From contig CAKOTZ010000010.1 of assembly GCA_934120395.1 (NCBI GenBank), forward strand, positions 1 through 40,910: a stretch of DNA of 40,910 bases. Reading direction: 5' to 3'. The stretch is from an uncultured Clostridia bacterium. GTDB lineage: Bacteria > Bacillota > Clostridia > TANB77 > CAG-508. The position numbers were made by a program, and so were the translations under genes. Below are positions 40,864 through 40,910 of the stretch, piece after piece (the stretch's first letter is position 1; each line of letters opens with the position of its first letter). The notes beneath the pieces were generated by a model. That model was not told where the DNA came from, did no database searches, and saw only the letters and a program-made list of their open reading frames with translations.

Positions 40864-40910
40864 GTATTCAAATAATTAACATAGAATTACATAATATTGC
40901 TTGAAGATGG

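Noticed and set aside
1..40910. CRISPR array, insertion sequence, tRNA or rRNA
   Set aside because: No regularly spaced short repeats, transposase frames, cloverleaf or rRNA-like segments were seen by eye; a covariance search was not possible.

Overview
The window reads as chromosome from an uncultured, low-GC, endospore-forming member of the Clostridia. Coding is AT-rich, Shine-Dalgarno sites are strong, and there are many consensus sigma-A promoters with 17-base spacers. The gene set includes spoIVA, sipL, yabG, yunB, a DUF1256 spore protease, a gerA-type germination operon, veg, walRK and gatCAB. Genus cannot be fixed from sequence alone, and no rRNA or tRNA gene was seen.

Layout. 0.2-4.5 kb: a membrane-anchored unknown, then gatC-gatA-gatB. 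4.5-7.3 kb: a small membrane protein and rpsT on the minus strand, rpiB and a tagO/wecA-type gene on plus, another small membrane protein on minus. 7.3-10.7 kb: an accessory island with two pilin-like surface genes (SUMF1/FGE-like and FISUMP domains), a large repeated structured element and a small RNA. 10.8-17.8 kb: topB, walR-walK, lepB, holB, ricT, ferredoxin. 17.8-22.1 kb (minus): gerAA-gerAB-gerAC and a small membrane protein. 22.2-28.4 kb: spoIVA, HAD phosphatase, yabG, veg, sipL, yunB. 28.4-34.8 kb: tetR, rplM-rpsI, an HNH/ParB-like gene, a probable non-coding RNA, infC-rpmI-rplT, rnjA. 34.9-38.8 kb: gltX, DUF951, deoD, two small unknowns and a DUF1256 gene. 38.9 kb to end: a third pilin-lectin gene, a second copy of the small RNA, a second full copy of the large element, and the promoter region of a fourth paralogue beyond the window.

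Main discovery. Six otherwise intact genes (tagO, the first pilin-lectin gene, gerAB, yabG, tetR and the DUF1256 gene) are each broken by exactly one extra base. In all six the break is at an in-frame CGG codon. Skipping its C and reading the next triplet (GGA or GGT, Gly) restores the conserved reading frame and a family-typical length. By hand count there are only ten in-frame CGG codons in the annotated genes: six are these sites and four (in an HNH gene, a HAD gene and a small membrane gene) stay in frame. Dozens of out-of-frame CGG triplets have no effect. The simplest reading is recurrent +1 ribosomal frameshifting, or quadruplet decoding of CGGN, at a rare and perhaps unassigned CGG codon. 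The nearest precedent I know is the frameshifting at every AGG and CCC codon in Perkinsus mitochondrial cox1.

Other points of interest: the structured element whose long outer stem covaries between copies; a roughly 80-nt RNA with its own promoter and terminator; a lectin-gene 3' remnant beside spoIVA; a likely AUA start codon for infC; and a hairpin that hides the ribosome binding site of a small gene after deoD.
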